Positions 14,512 to 22,700 of a DNA stretch of 43,388 bases are shown here, piece after piece (position 1 is the stretch's first letter; each line of letters starts with the position of its first letter). Source of the DNA: a virus; the IMG/VR virus record IMGVR_UViG_3300035698_010081, positions 1 to 43,388 of that record; one strand, 5' to 3'. The notes beneath the pieces are model-generated. The model was not told where the DNA came from. It saw nothing but the letters and a program-made list of their open reading frames with translations, and did no database searches. The position numbers were made by a program, and so were the translations under genes.

Positions 14512-15333
14512 TTAACTATTATATTTCCAGCTTGATTCCCTCGGACAGCCATATACAACAGTTATCTTTTTTGACTTCCTGATGCCTTCCATCATTGTCT
14601 CAAAAACTTCATACTTTTTAAGCTCAAGCTCCGGCGAATCGGTAACAACTATCACCGCTTCTGATTTGGTCGAGATGGTCAGATCAATATCGAACGTAAC
14701 CGCCTCGGTTTTGAGATAAATAGGCACCTCTACGGTGATTGAATCTGGAAGGTCTAAACGCTCTTTTGCTTCCGGTCCGCCCGTTGTGATTGATGTAGTC
14801 GTCATAACACCATTTACTGACGTTTTTCCATCGCCAATCGCTTGAACTATGCCGGTCGCTACTGTTAATTGCTGCATCGCCATTGCCAGGCTATTGGCGT
14901 CGCATGCGGGGGTGTCCTTAATGATTTTGCGATTCCGCATAACGCCCTGGGCAAACGTCTCTATCGCCATTTTTTTATTTAACAACGAATCATCTAGCAG
15001 CTGGAATTCCGGGTGATACGGCGGCGATAGTGATACCGTTTCAAATCCCCTTCCTGCCTGATCGTCCAATACAGCTACAATAGAGACGGAGTTTACATCC
15101 GCAAAAACAACTGTATTGTTCGTTTTGTTGGCTGCAAGAAACGCGCCGAAGCCAGCGACGTCATGGAATATATGTTCGCGAGGTGGACTTTCCATACGTT
15201 CGGGCATTATTTTGTTCCGCTCAAGAACTACTTTGATTTGTTCTTTACCATCTTTGAGCAGTTCTTTTGCCAGGCTGACAACGCTGATTTCATTTTTTTG
15301 GACGTGTTTGATTGATTCTTCTACATCATTCAT
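14512..15333 (-). CDS. DUF2303 (YfdQ-like) protein
   Basis: The 273-aa protein matches DUF2303: an N-terminal helical part, the conserved PPREHIFHDVAGFGAFLAAN, then TVVFADVNSVSIVAVLDDQA, and a C-terminal beta-rich domain (ITVEVPIYLKTEAVTFDIDL) with the final SSWKYNS. YfdQ of a defective E. coli prophage belongs to the same family. The role is unknown; the gene is common in early regions of temperate phages. A structured leader precedes it. Confidence 0.75.
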   Translation of the reverse strand: MNDVEESIKHVQKNEISVVSLAKELLKDGKEQIKVVLERNKIMPERMESPPREHIFHDVAGFGAFLAANKTNNTVVFADVNSVSIVAVLDDQAGRGFETVSLSPPYHPEFQLLDDSLLNKKMAIETFAQGVMRNRKIIKDTPACDANSLAMAMQQLTVATGIVQAIGDGKTSVNGVMTTTSITTGGPEAKERLDLPDSITVEVPIYLKTEAVTFDIDLTISTKSEAVIVVTDSPELELKKYEVFETMMEGIRKSKKITVVYGCPRESSWKYNS

Positions 15334-15367
15334 AATTCAATTCCTTTCATAATAAAACTATAATAAT

Positions 15368-15435
15368 TCGGCGACGAGTGCGGCACCGAGCCGCACTCGG
15401 TTCATTGATTTTGTTGCAGGATTTATTGTCGCCGA
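15368..15435 (-). promoter_or_regulatory. Nested hairpin element before DUF2303
   Basis: Outer stem TCGGCGAC/GTCGCCGA (15428-15435 with 15368-15375) encloses a second perfect stem GAGTGCGG/CCGCACTC (15391-15398 with 15376-15383) that abuts it. An alternative CCGAG/CTCGG pairing overlaps the inner stem, so two folds are possible. It lies between the 58-aa gene and DUF2303; the ATTATTATAG after it is a weak T-run. Confidence 0.45.
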
Positions 15436-15438
15436 TAT

Positions 15439-15615
15439 TCACTTTTCAAACGGTAGAGACTCTACGCCTAACGGCGGAATTGTCAGCCCTACTTTATCAT
15501 CATGTCTGATAACTTTTCTTGACCATGCTACGGCACTCATCGTTAAATACCATTCATTACCCATTGAAAAACCTACAATTTTTTCTTTTTGATATAACCT
15601 GTACATCATTTTCAT
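15439..15615 (-). CDS. Unknown small protein (58 aa)
   Basis: I chose the ATG that overlaps the HNH stop as ATGA (15613-15615); ATGs 6 and 9 bases further fit the GGAGGAG ribosome site equally well. The product (MKMMYRLYQKEKIVGFSMGN and then EWYLTMSAVAWSRKVI) looks like a small beta protein. No family recognised. Confidence 0.5.
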   Translation of the reverse strand: MKMMYRLYQKEKIVGFSMGNEWYLTMSAVAWSRKVIRHDDKVGLTIPPLGVESLPFEK

Positions 15616-16004
15616 ACTCCTCCACACAGCACCGTTTGCTGCAGTCCGCGTAATGTTTTTTCGAGATCTATCTCTCTGTTTGAATCTGTGGCGTGTTTAC
15701 GTTTCTGGACAATAACCCAGTTATACCATCGCGGATGCTCTCGTTGTAGCCAGTCCATTATCAGGCGATCATCGTGGCAGTCCTGGCAGCCGGCGATGCC
15801 GTTGCGCAGGTCCCACCTGGTCGCCCGGTGACCACGGCTGATGATATGACAGGCCTGTATCCACAGCAACTTACCCTCTTTGGGTTTTGATATTCCGCAG
15901 ATCACACACTTTCCCTTTGCCCGCATAAGTATTATCTTTCGCCACCACTTATCGCATTGGCGGACGAGCATATCAATCATCGCCTTTTGGGTATAATTTT
16001 TCAT
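15612..16004 (-). CDS. HNH-type nuclease, NinG-like
   Basis: Two CxxC zinc knuckles, KCVICG and GCQDCHDD, flank the HNH-like core QACHIISRGHRATRWDLRNG. The layout is like NinG/Rap recombination nucleases and other small phage HNH proteins. I start it at 16004, where ATG overlaps the previous stop as ATGA; a longer form from 16058 is possible. It may cut branched recombination intermediates or serve packaging or homing. A repeat (GTATAATTTTTCA) lies exactly at its start. Confidence 0.75.
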   Translation of the reverse strand: MKNYTQKAMIDMLVRQCDKWWRKIILMRAKGKCVICGISKPKEGKLLWIQACHIISRGHRATRWDLRNGIAGCQDCHDDRLIMDWLQREHPRWYNWVIVQKRKHATDSNREIDLEKTLRGLQQTVLCGGV

Positions 16005-16108
16005 AAGCTCGATCTTTCCAGTTTGAGATTTATTACTCGCTGGGATATTCTTAACCATGTTCGGATAATCTTTTCTTTTACACGAAGCTTTACAGTATAA
16101 TTTTTCAT
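16001..16108 (-). CDS. Possible 35-aa protein
   Basis: The frame links the 49-aa gene and the HNH gene through ATGA overlaps on both sides. The product is basic (MKNYTVKLRVKEKIIRTWLR, ...). Its first five residues, MKNYT, equal the start of the HNH protein, reflecting the DNA repeat. It may only be a spacer. Confidence 0.3.
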   Translation of the reverse strand: MKNYTVKLRVKEKIIRTWLRISQRVINLKLERSSL

Positions 16109-16254
16109 TTTAACCACAGTTCAAATACTACAGTGTTTCCCCCGCCTTCTCTTACGTTTTCAATATCATAATGCTCATTATCCCCATCTTCAACTGCAAC
16201 CTCTGCGTCTGACGGCATTTCTTGGAGTATCTTTATCAGTTCATTTACTTGCAT
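16105..16254 (-). CDS. Small conserved phage protein (49 aa)
   Basis: The product MQVNELIKILQEMPSDAEVA, VEDGDNEHYDIENV and a closing VVFELWLK strand has the layout of small phage proteins with an ELIxxLQxxPxDAEV start and one beta sheet. AAGGAG lies 12 bases upstream. Function unknown. Its stop overlaps the next ATG. Confidence 0.6.
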   Translation of the reverse strand: MQVNELIKILQEMPSDAEVAVEDGDNEHYDIENVREGGGNTVVFELWLK

Positions 16255-16320
16255 TTTATGTACAACTCCTTGCGTCTTTTGGGTTTGGACGACTTTGCAT
16301 ATTTATTACCAAAGGCTCCT

Positions 16321-16378
16321 TAGCCATATATAGCCATATATAGCCATATATAAATATATATATATATTTATATATGGC
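16321..16378. repeat. 10-base tandem repeats leading into a 36-base AT palindrome
   Basis: TAGCCATATA is present three times in tandem (16321-16350). The third copy forms the left arm of a perfect 36-base palindrome centred between 16360 and 16361 (GCCATATATAAATATA and its complement). It is very AT-rich. Iteron-like repeats beside an AT-rich palindrome suit a replication origin or operator; a weak terminator is also possible. Confidence 0.6.
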
Positions 16379-16508
16379 CAATACTTCTACCTCTCAAAAA
16401 CATCCGAAAACACAATGAAACCGTATCAACATCTTTTTCGCCCACTTTGGTCAATTCCTTGTAGTATCTATTAAATTCCGCGTTTAGCTCATCAAAAGTG
16501 TTCTTCAT
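16368..16508 (-). CDS. Small protein (46 aa), unknown
   Basis: The frame starts 7 bases after AGGGGAT and reads MKNTFDELNAEFNRYYKELT followed by KVGEKDVDTVSLCFRMFL. It is helical and charged. Its last codons run into the AT palindrome. No family recognised, but length, ribosome site and composition support a gene. Confidence 0.45.
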   Translation of the reverse strand: MKNTFDELNAEFNRYYKELTKVGEKDVDTVSLCFRMFLRGRSIGHI

Positions 16509-16536
16509 TTCATATCCCCTTTGTCAGTATAATTTT

Positions 16537-16719
16537 TCACTTATTCAAGACTCCTCTTTCGATATGCCGGATCCGATGCTGCAGCACCCTCGCCTTTTCT
16601 CTCGCCCTTCTGGCTATACGGCAGTAGAACATATCCTTTGTGCGGAGGTAATCGCGTCTTATGGACTCTGCGACGTTACGCAGGAGTATGTAGTTAGCTT
16701 TGAGTTCAGGTAATGTCAT
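16537..16719 (-). CDS. Small basic helical protein (60 aa)
   Basis: I use the ATG at 16717-16719, giving MTLPELKANYILLRNVAESI followed by a basic helix (RRAREKARVLQHRIRHIE). It is the first gene after the early promoter and its leader hairpin. The ribosome site is poor (GGATAT). A DNA-binding role would fit the charge but nothing specific is recognised. Confidence 0.45.
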   Translation of the reverse strand: MTLPELKANYILLRNVAESIRRDYLRTKDMFYCRIARRAREKARVLQHRIRHIERGVLNK

Positions 16720-16732
16720 TATATATATATCC

Positions 16733-16795
16733 AAAAAAAGAGCCACCGATTATCCGGATATGTGGCAAGCATAGCAACGGAGGGACCGGCGGCTC
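16733..16795 (-). terminator. Leader hairpin with seven-T tract (terminator or attenuator)
   Basis: On the minus strand GAGCCGCCGGT pairs with ATCGGTGGCTC (11 positions, two G-U) and TTTTTTT follows at once. It lies downstream of the early promoter and upstream of the first early gene, which is the layout of an attenuator. The loop contains CTATGCTTGCC, which can instead pair with GGTAAGCATAG closer to the promoter (16825-16839). Confidence 0.55.
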
Positions 16796-16844
16796 GTTAA
16801 TTTGTTTTAGGTTAGTTTTATAAACTATGCTTACCATATTCGCA

Positions 16845-16872
16845 ATTATCAGGGTATTGTTTAATTCGTCAA
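16845..16872 (-). promoter_or_regulatory. Candidate sigma70-type early promoter
   Basis: On the minus strand TTGACG (16867-16872, 5 of 6) and GATAAT (16845-16850, 5 of 6) are separated by 16 bases, preceded by an AT-rich run (CTTTTTATTTTTTG). It sits right after the late terminator and would drive the early/accessory block. No operator is recognised apart from the inverted repeats just downstream. Confidence 0.6.
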
Positions 16873-16946
16873 CACAAAAAATAAAAAGTTTTGAAGATTA
16901 GCTACTTAGTGTTATTAGAGGGTAGTTTTAGCAGGATAGTTACATA

Positions 16947-16978
16947 AAAGCAAGGCGGCCAACCGAAATCAGCCGCCT
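16947..16978 (-). terminator. Terminator at the end of the late unit
   Basis: AGGCGGC/GCCGCCT forms a perfect 7-base stem around a 12-base loop, followed on the minus strand by TGCTTTTATG. It lies 24 bases after the stop of the last late gene and before the early promoter. Confidence 0.6.
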
Positions 16979-17002
16979 CACAGGAGGAGGGTGAAGAAGA
17001 TT

Positions 17003-17323
17003 TTATCGGGGGAGACGGTCAAGAATATCAGTAAATCCCTGCTTTTGCTCCCGTTTAATCTCGGCGATATCCTTTTGTATCGTAGTTATATCTTTTTGTG
17101 TAAGTGCGATATCGAGTGTGTTTCTCTTTGCCGGTTTACAGCCTTCCATCTCAAGATCGTCGGCGTCTGAGATTATTTCGGAGGCGATAGATAGGTTGTT
17201 ATTAATCTTATTACCCAGGTTCCCCCATGCCATCACAACGCTGGTAAACATACCGACCAGCGTAGCGATCCCAATAGCAATGTATATCAGGTTTTTCAAT
17301 TTACTAACGTTCTCTTTTGCCAT
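17003..17323 (-). CDS. Small one-helix membrane protein, possible holin or i-spanin
   Basis: The 106-aa product has one membrane segment (residues 13-32, IYIAIGIATLVGMFTSVVMA). A polar part follows, then a C-terminal coiled coil (DITTIQKDIAEIKREQKQGF). Position as last gene after the tail spike and the topology fit a holin or inner-membrane spanin, but neither is certain. GGAGCAG precedes the ATG by 8 bases. The endolysin-like gene is in the early unit, so the lysis genes would be split. Confidence 0.55.
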   Translation of the reverse strand: MAKENVSKLKNLIYIAIGIATLVGMFTSVVMAWGNLGNKINNNLSIASEIISDADDLEMEGCKPAKRNTLDIALTQKDITTIQKDIAEIKREQKQGFTDILDRLPR

Positions 17324-17350
17324 GATGCTGCTCCAATATCCATTTTAATC

Positions 17351-17836
17351 TTAGAATATATAACCGAAAACATCGATAGTTACTGTATAAGCAGCCCCAG
17401 TAGCCCCAGCTATCGGATAAACGCCGAAAGTCCTGTTATTTGCAGTAGCGTCGTCCCCGTCAATAACAGAGAACTCGTTGCTGATATGGTTTGTCCTCTC
17501 GAACACTTGGTAGTCATCAGTAGCCGTCATATCTGCAATTCCAGATTCAGCATCTATCCATGAACCGGTTGTTCCGGCACCAACACCAAAGTTTACATCA
17601 GTGCAACCGGTTAAAGATGCCGACGGGTTTCGTAAGATTATATATTCCACTATCCCATCCTTGCCGGACGGGACGGTATATAAATCTTGTTTCGCTGCGT
17701 TAGCATTTGTACCAATAGTTACAGACGTACTACTAAGTAATTGCATACCGCCAATTTTTTTCAGGTCAGCACCCATCACCCACACAGTGACAAGAAGCAA
17801 ACCAACTACCCATTGTTTTGAAATTTTCTTAAACAT
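17351..17836 (-). CDS. Exported small tail-associated beta protein
   Basis: A cleavable-looking signal (VVGLLLVTVWVMGA) is followed by a beta sandwich of a type found in phage tail regions: QDLYTVPSGKDGIVEYIILR, NPSASLTGCTDVNFG, ATDDYQVF and the closing YTVTIDVFGYIF. Such small proteins sit next to spikes and fibres and may be tail tip or decoration proteins. It follows the spike gene by 11 bases with a good AAGGAG site. The signal peptide is unexpected for a virion protein. Confidence 0.65.
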   Translation of the reverse strand: MFKKISKQWVVGLLLVTVWVMGADLKKIGGMQLLSSTSVTIGTNANAAKQDLYTVPSGKDGIVEYIILRNPSASLTGCTDVNFGVGAGTTGSWIDAESGIADMTATDDYQVFERTNHISNEFSVIDGDDATANNRTFGVYPIAGATGAAYTVTIDVFGYIF

Positions 17837-17847
17837 CTTTTTACTCC

Positions 17848-19749
17848 TTAATAAGTTACAACTTCATTTTCATAAGTTACTACTTCGCCTTCATAGCATA
17901 CTATTGTTTCGGGGAGTGATGAAGTTAATCGCCAAACAGAAGCAGTTGTTCCGCCTGTTTCACAAACCCACTTAGTTATATCTCCATAAGTAGTTGAAAT
18001 ATCATCGGAACTACCTATTAACCTTGTTCCGAGTGAAGTATCAAAACGTATTGCTGCTTTTGATATAACAGTAATTTCCTGACCACCAACGCCATTATCA
18101 AATCGCAAAATCAAACCGTCTGTCGTGGTGGTAAACCACATATTACCATTAGACACATTAGGTGATTGACCTGCTTGGAAAGTATGAAAATCGTTTGCAA
18201 TCATACCATTATATCGGCCTTGGTCTAATTCTACAAAAATATTACCAACACCGCTGTCAATAATATCGCCATTGCTAATATCAAAATCTCCAACCAAACG
18301 ATTGAATCTGCTGGCTGCACCCAATGTTACCGTGTCTCCTGTCGCACCAGACCAGTCCCAAACCCTTATAGCATTGAAATTATTACGTTTAATTTCAGTT
18401 GCAACCAGTCCATCATCAGTTACTGCGCTTTTTGCTTGCATTACTAAACTTGTAAACACGTTACTTTCCAATGCACCATCAGTCGTTTTGTTGTCCATTG
18501 TCAATAAAGTTGTGCCATTAAAAAGATACACTGCTTCAAAAGTATTGCTATTGATAAAAGCTGAACCACCGCTGGCCTCATTAACAGACATGACCATAGT
18601 TTTTTCATACCCTTCAATGATAATGGTTCCGAACGAAGAAGTTGTTACATAGAAACTTCCACCTGCGGTATCTGTAGCATCGAGTAGTAATCCAATACTA
18701 CCAGCAGTAACATCAGAAGTATTCCTGTTATTAGCCATGATATGAACTTCGTCTAATACCATTGTTTGACGGTTCACCTTGCCCGTTACATTTAAGGCTG
18801 TAGTATCATAACCAGCAGGTGTTATGATTTTAAGTTTATGAATCTTACCAGTAATTTCAAATTCGGATGTATGGGTAACTGTTATAGTCTGGTCAGCGGC
18901 AAGTTTAAAAATTGTACTCTCTGGGTCTGAGCCTGTAAGAACGCAGTTATCTATCGTTATACTATTCATAGCGTATGAACCAACTGGAACGAACACTTTT
19001 GCGCCATTTGCGGCATCATTTGCAGCTTGCAAGGCAGTAGCATTATCAGCAGCAGAATTACCTGTACTCACCCCATAAGCCCTGGCATCTAAATATCCTA
19101 AAATCAGTAATGTTCTGGCCGTATTAACGTTTGTAGTTTCCGCCATACTGGTCCCGAAAGCAGAAAAAGCGACACTCCCCTCCGGTACAGCATTGATCGC
19201 CGTTACTCCACCCGTTGAAGTAAAGGCCGCCACTTTACTTGCCCTATCAATGGAACTGGGATATTCCAGATCGAGTGCCGTTGTCGGATCACCTTTCGGG
19301 ACCTTTACACAAAAGCCCATGTTCTTATCGATATCCTGAATTGCCATCGTCTGTTTATCGAATGTTCTCTCGGTACTCTCTGCCGGCAGTGCCTGTCCCT
19401 GGATAAGGTTCACCTCCTGCGTTCGTAACGTGTTCCTGTGCAGGATAAGCGTATTACCTGATGCGTAAGTTTCGGTTGTAGTAAGTGTTCCGCCGCTGGA
19501 AAAGTCGTTATTCGTTGCGGATAGTGTATATCCAACGTTCAGGATCAACGATGTATCAACACCGGTCGAATCATTCCGGACTATTACAGCTAATTCCGTC
19601 TGATCTGTGAGTCTCATATCGAAATTAAACGTCGTTGACGACCCGTTAGCCGCAAACCTTTCAGGTACCGCCGTTCCGCTAACCGTTCCAAAAACAGGTT
19701 GACAACCCAATAAACCCAATAATATTATACTGATAAGTAACTTTTTCAT
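17848..19749 (-). CDS. Tail spike with beta-helix domain and lipoprotein signal
   Basis: After a lipoprotein-type signal MKKLLISIILLGLLGCQ (lipobox LLGC, Cys16), residues 25-155 resemble the tail-binding domain of T7-like fibres: VPERFAANGSSTTFNFDM, YTLSATNNDF, LILHRNTLRTQEVNL, RTFDKQTMAIQDID. A pectate-lyase-type beta helix starts near residue 220 (DARAYGVSTGNSAADNATAL, VFVPVGSYAMNSI). The protein should bind or degrade host surface polysaccharide. The final residues repeat GEVVTYENEVVTY. A lipid anchor on a tail spike is odd: it could tether the spike to the outer membrane before assembly. Confidence 0.8.
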   Translation of the reverse strand: MKKLLISIILLGLLGCQPVFGTVSGTAVPERFAANGSSTTFNFDMRLTDQTELAVIVRNDSTGVDTSLILNVGYTLSATNNDFSSGGTLTTTETYASGNTLILHRNTLRTQEVNLIQGQALPAESTERTFDKQTMAIQDIDKNMGFCVKVPKGDPTTALDLEYPSSIDRASKVAAFTSTGGVTAINAVPEGSVAFSAFGTSMAETTNVNTARTLLILGYLDARAYGVSTGNSAADNATALQAANDAANGAKVFVPVGSYAMNSITIDNCVLTGSDPESTIFKLAADQTITVTHTSEFEITGKIHKLKIITPAGYDTTALNVTGKVNRQTMVLDEVHIMANNRNTSDVTAGSIGLLLDATDTAGGSFYVTTSSFGTIIIEGYEKTMVMSVNEASGGSAFINSNTFEAVYLFNGTTLLTMDNKTTDGALESNVFTSLVMQAKSAVTDDGLVATEIKRNNFNAIRVWDWSGATGDTVTLGAASRFNRLVGDFDISNGDIIDSGVGNIFVELDQGRYNGMIANDFHTFQAGQSPNVSNGNMWFTTTTDGLILRFDNGVGGQEITVISKAAIRFDTSLGTRLIGSSDDISTTYGDITKWVCETGGTTASVWRLTSSLPETIVCYEGEVVTYENEVVTY

Positions 19750-19777
19750 AATCTAAATCCTTTCTTGTATTAAAATT

Positions 19778-22700
19778 CTATTCTTTTTCGGCTATGCTCA
19801 GTAGATTTTCTACAACATCGACAAGCTGCTCAATCTTTTCCGGGTCGTCAGCTTGGGCAATCGCTTTTGATATTTTCCCGATCCTTGATTGCAAGCCATT
19901 CATTACAACGGATTTCGTACTTTCCGCCACGGTTGCACTATCGTCGTCAACTTTTGATTTTAGTTTCCTCCTGATTGTAGTAAAATTCGAGAGTCTTGTC
20001 GACAACTCTTCTGATACTTCCCAAATTCCTTTCGGTTCGATCTTGAAGTTGACCAGTATATCTCTGATTCTTTCAGACTCTTTGGCGGTGTGTGCAGAAC
20101 TCTGATAATTGGTCTGCTTGTTCTCGAGGAACTGCTCGGTATCGATAGGTAGATCATCCTGAAATTCCTCTCGTATATCCTGGTCCACTTTCGGGCTACT
20201 TATAATCCTTTCCACTTTTTTGTTATAAGCTGCTATTATGCCTCGCGGTTTGTGTCCCACTCTGACTTGTTCAAATACTCGAGCCCTTGCGGCGATCAAG
20301 TCAAACATTGAATTGAGAACTTGCGTCCTTCTTATATCGGCTTCCGAAAGTGTCGGTCGGGTGCCTGTTACTGCTTGTAAAAGTGCGACTGGAAAATTCA
20401 TTCCCTTATTAAGTCCTTGGCGTAGTACAGAGGTGGATATAGGTTCAATTTTTTCGAGTTCATACAAAGCGAGCGTTCGAAGTTTGCCTCTTAGTGAATC
20501 TGTTGGTTCAATTATCCTATCACCCTTCCAGTCATAAATATCGCTTCCAAGTACCATGGTTGCGAGATCATAAGTTATATTAGCGAAAGGAGCAGTCATA
20601 CCGCCAACTCGGCGGAGGATCTCTTTGCCAAGACTGACGGTGCCGTGTTGGGCCCAGCCAAGCAGGAGATTGTAATAGTCCTTATCGTAAGTCAGGGTGT
20701 CGATGAATACTTTGCGTCCTCTGTCGTCTGTCTTTCCGGTGTCGATCTTGAATAGATCCCTGACATCCTCAGCGTTTTTAGGCTTTTTCGGAGGCTTGCC
20801 GGTCAGTATCATTGTTCCAATTGACGCGGCTATGGCTTTCAGTAATAAAGAATTGACTACATTTCGCCTTGACCTGGCAGCGGAATAAGAATCCCCTATC
20901 CCCCACTGGGTTGCTCCTTTGGCAATAGTACGGTAGTTACCCTCGGCAAAGCCCGGAGCAAGGAATATGAATCTCAGTATTGATGTTGCGGTTGACGATC
21001 GACCAAACAGTTTTTCGTTCATCTCGCCATAGAAGTTCTGGCCCTCTTTGATAATCGCTATCTTTTCACCATCTGTCAACCCTCGACCAAGTTTGCGTTC
21101 CTGATCAGCAACAAAATCAAGGTATTTAGTATATTTCAGTTTTGGTATATAGCTGTTGAACATCCATTCAGTAAACATATTCACAATTCTCAATGGTAAT
21201 ATAGCTGTTTTCAGGGCGACCCCGGGCTTACCCAGTGCGGTAATAATTTCATTGAATAAATTTTGGGCCTGAGCCTCAATGCTAGTCCTGTGGCTTCCAC
21301 CTAATGCTATATAATCTTTATATTCAGCTGTCTTGAACACAGGATCATCTGTTCTGAATCCTGTAGTAAATCCCCTTAGTGCAGAAGCTGGATTCAAATA
21401 AGGTGTATCGGCTATAGCTTGGGAGGCCTCTACCGTCAAGTGGAAAGCTGAGCCGGCAAACTTGAATATCCGCAGGACGTTATTCATACCCCTCAGTGCC
21501 CGCAGTGGTAAGTATTGCGAGGTTTTATTTGCACTAATAAGTTTATTTATCATCATGGCCAGATTTTCATCTGCCCTGAGCCCGTCGAATACGGGCTCTG
21601 TCCCGATCTTGACCCACCCCTCCTGTGCTTTGATTGTAGTATCGATAAACTCGCCCTTACCAAACTTTAGGAGATCATCCCGCATCATCTGCATCCCCTC
21701 GAGTCTGCTTATAGCTGACCATTCGGATTTAAGGTTGGTTACAGGGTTATTTGATTTTAGTGTCAAACCATACTCTTTGGCGTCCGCTACAGTTGGCAAG
21801 CTCTTTTCCTTAAGGAACCGTTTCGTTGTCCTATAATATTGGTCGAGGAACTTATCGATCTTACCGGGCGACTGGTCATATATACCGTAAAAATAGTCCC
21901 GTACTTTGGTTATATCGCCCTCAGCTATCTCAACGAGTTTGTTGTAGTTGAAGTCCGCTATTTCCTGCAGGGCCGTCTGCAGTCCGGGTTCTTTCAAAGG
22001 CTCAGGCAGTTTAACGGAGGCCTCTTTCTGGAACTCTTTAGCGAATTCGCCCCTGGGCGTACCCCGGCTGAGCATGAAGTTTTTCAAGTCCTCTTTACTG
22101 AACTTATCAAAGAATTTTTCCAGTTCACCGAAGTTGGTATCGACAACATCGAGCACCTGCTCATTAAACTCAAGTGCCCGGACGTCTGGTAAACTAATAC
22201 CCCGTATAACGGTTGAATAGACATTGTCGCCGAGTTTTACTTGAGCCAATTTGGCCGGCTCGAATATTTCAATGATCATCTTTGGTACGCTCTTGGCGAT
22301 GTCCAGCATATTTTTCGCCGCCGATTTGGCTATGTCCGGTAGGCTCCTGCCTGTCTGTTCAAAGGTTTTCTGGCCGAGTAACTTGGTAACTTTCTCCTTT
22401 TCCGCGGCAGTTTTCTTGATCTCGACCTTATTCTTAGCGATCTCTTTCTCAAGGAATTCGGCAAAAGCTGGGTCACGAACCGTCTCAGGCTTACTGAGCA
22501 CCTCCTGTCGCCACTTCTCCAATGCTGCATTCTCTGCTATCAGCTGCTCCGTTCTACTCTCAGGCAGCGTCCTGGGTTCACCCTTGGCCGCTGCAGGGGC
22601 CCTCTGTGGTTTCTTGCCGCCCGGCACGGGCTCAATCCCGAACCTGGCCGAAGTGAATCGGGACTTGACCTTATCCATCACATCCTGAGAAACCGGGGCC

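Larger units (their letters stand above)
15989..16540. repeat. Three copies of a GTATAATTTTTCA repeat
   Basis: Near-identical copies occur at 15989-16004, 16093-16108 and 16525-16540, the last two matching over 15 bases (CAGTATAATTTTTCA). On the minus strand each reads TGAAAAATTATAC and overlaps a start codon. They may be repeated translation starts, protein-binding sites, or footprints of duplication. Confidence 0.5.

Noticed and set aside
16255-16330. 23-codon frame beginning MAKEPLVINMQS before the 49-aa gene
   Set aside because: Starts within the tandem repeat, has no ribosome site, and the composition is not distinctive.
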